Assembly: GCA_002150815.3 (NCBI GenBank)
Contig: NDFF03000316.1
Location: 1-64,000 of the forward strand
Length of the DNA stretch: 64,000 nucleotides
Reading direction: 5' to 3'
Source: Grammothele lineata
Lineage: Eukaryota > Basidiomycota > Agaricomycetes > Polyporales > Polyporaceae
Positions 62,348 through 64,000 of this stretch are shown piece by piece (the first letter of the stretch is position 1; each line of letters begins with the position of its first letter). The notes under the pieces are model-generated. The model was not told the origin of the DNA. It was given only the letters and a program-made list of their open reading frames with translations, and ran no database searches. The position numbers and the translations under genes were made by a program.

Positions 62348-63503
62348 GTGGAATGAAGGACATTTTTGGACGTGGTTCTAAAGCATCTGGTACGAGTTCG
62401 TGGCCTTCGACTGAGGAAATGCTGTTACTCACGTTCGCATTTGTCCCCCTCGTCAGGTCGGATGTTACGTGTAATTCCCTGTGTCTAATAATGTTCCCAT
62501 GAAACTATCGCGAACCTAATCCCGCGCGAAGTCACGAGCAACAGTTGCATCGTCCAGATTTAGGACCATGTCACGAGCTCGTCGACAACTCGAGCTCAAG
62601 CAGCCAAATCCGGTCGGCATGACGCACTTGTGTGGTGCTCCAAGGGGTCCAGGATGAAGCGTACAAGAAGTGCAGTATGTCATATCGGAGCCCTCACCGC
62701 CCAAACCGGTACGCTGGAAGACTCGAGTACGCTTGAAGAGCAGAACGATCCCGCGGACAACATCCGAGCCACGCGCCGGGCCGCCCGCTGCGGACGGCGT
62801 GACCATTCTGGAGCCCCTTGTCGCTGGGGACGGGGATTGTTCCCGGCGGTACGTCTACTTCATGAACTTTATGCGCTTTCCCGATTCACACAGGTTGACA
62901 TATGTTCACAGGTCGATCAATTCTAGTCCTCGTCGGCGCCCGTGCTACGACCGTGAGCGCTATCTTCGAGTTGACGGGTACGTGTTGAAGGTGTCGATGG
63001 GACCGACTGCTCCATAGATCGAAACGTGCGTCGTTATCGAGTAAAAGCCCATTTTCTCCCTCATTCCCTACGCAGGCGGCGTTGCCGTGCTCGTCTAGCA
63101 ACACGCAGCTCCGTGACACAGTCGATCATGTGCGTCTCCATGCACCAAGCGTTCACGCCGCCCGTTATAACTACGCCTCACTGACGCTTTCCCCGCAGTC
63201 ACGAGAACCAGAGGCCGCCGAACAGCCCGTTGGACCCTCCGCTCTGAACATATGGAGGCTCTCTTTCCCTGTCGGGTCTGCATGCGCCCTCACGAGGTCT
63301 CGCCCAAGTCATTCCGTCTCGTACCCGTTGGTTCCTGGCTGCGGTACAAGGCGTTATGGCCTCGGACACAGTACCAGTCTTCAGTGTCGTCGCGGGTCCG
63401 CGTAGACGCACATAAAGGCCTAGAGCGCAAGCGTTGCAGGCAGCGCCGGCCAACGCCCTCCACAACCAGCTCAACCCCTCTCGAAACGAAAACCACCCAA
63501 GAC
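62348..63503. other. Intergenic; xylanase promoter
   Basis: No gene recognised. CATAAAGG at 63411-63418 may act as a weak TATA element 93 bp before the xylanase ATG. Confidence 0.4.
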
Positions 63504-64000
63504 ATGGCACCATTCCACCTTACCCCCTTCCTAGCCCTCCTCAGCTGCGCCCTCTCCGCGCTCGCCATCCCCGCACCCAGCCCGACGCTCGGCAATGCAG
63601 CAGCGCTCCCGACGGCGACGTCGAACGTCGCGGGGCTGCACGCGCTCGCGAAGCAGGCGGGGAAGCTCTACTTCGGCACGGCGACGGACAACCCGGAGCT
63701 CACGGACGCGCCGTACGTCGCGATCCTGAACGACGTCGAGATGTTCGGGCAGATCACGGCTGCGAACAGCATGAAGTGGGTGCGTGCCATTGCTGATAGC
63801 AACACGCTAGACAAACCCGGCCGGGCATACTAACCTGAGCGCCTGTGGGTGTACAGGACGCGACGGAGCCCGAGCAGGGGGTGTTCACGTTCACGCAGGG
63901 CGACCAGATCGCTGCGCTCGCTACGGGGGAGGGCCGGCTGCTCCGCGGTGAGTTTCCGTGCCGGCTCACCTCCCAGCCCTACCAAAACCAGCGATACCGC
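63504..64000 (+). CDS. GH10 endo-1,4-beta-xylanase, 5' part only
   Basis: Exon 1 (63504-63779) and exon 2 (63857-63947) are inside the window; an intron then begins (GTGAGT at 63948) and the gene runs off the end. The signal peptide is MAPFHLTPFLALLSCALSAL with cleavage near ALA-IPAP. The start of a GH10 barrel follows: GLHALAKQAGKLYFGTATDN, DAPYVAILND, FGQITAANSMKWDATEPEQG and FTFTQGDQIAALA. No cellulose-binding CBM1 module precedes the catalytic domain, so if one exists it must be C-terminal. The two catalytic Glu residues lie beyond the window. The enzyme would be secreted and cut xylan backbones in hemicellulose. Confidence 0.9.

Overview
The window is nuclear DNA from a filamentous basidiomycete, most likely a wood- or litter-decaying agaricomycete. 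Genes on both strands are split by many 45-75 bp GT-AG introns. It holds basidiomycete families (DUF6533 seven-helix proteins, short F-box proteins, WSC proteins) and a class II peroxidase with the residue set of a versatile peroxidase, which suggests a white-rot (possibly polypore) species. I assembled the gene models by joining exons by hand and checking that frame was kept across each splice; no search was run.

1-21 kb is a decaying accessory region. A block of about 9 kb (copy A, about 310-9380) is repeated head to tail (copy B, about 9548-16147), and a third, much more worn copy can be traced to about 21.1 kb. Each block carries the wreck of a gene encoding an aspartyl-tRNA synthetase fused to a DUF2156 transferase, the layout of ergosteryl-aspartate synthase (ErdS). 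Copies A and B also carry a DUF6533 membrane protein gene. Copy A was hit by a 1358-bp hAT-type element with perfect 13-bp ends and an 8-bp target duplication; copy B keeps the empty site.

21-36 kb: an F-box gene, a four-unit polyubiquitin gene with an intron at the same place in every unit junction, a two-domain WSC protein, the secreted peroxidase, an intron-bearing tRNA-Ser(GCU), an Mtf2-like mitochondrial protein and dynamitin.

36-44 kb: two convergent genes for secreted, surface-anchored hydrolase-family proteins. One is a 21-exon GtaA-type glutaminase. The other is an 18-exon S10 carboxypeptidase homologue whose frame is intact but whose nucleophile Ser and catalytic His are gone, so it is probably a pseudoenzyme.

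44-64 kb: two F-box-like genes, a small hydrophilic (perhaps CsbD-like) gene, a large nuclear-looking protein with a histone-H1-like stretch, LSM2, a type II 2-haloacid dehalogenase, a membrane-anchored aspartic protease, a short-chain dehydrogenase and the 5' end of a GH10 xylanase gene that runs off the window.

Taken together, the right two thirds mixes housekeeping genes (ubiquitin, dynamitin, LSM2, Mtf2, tRNA) with secreted degradative enzymes acting on lignin, xylan, protein and glutamine.
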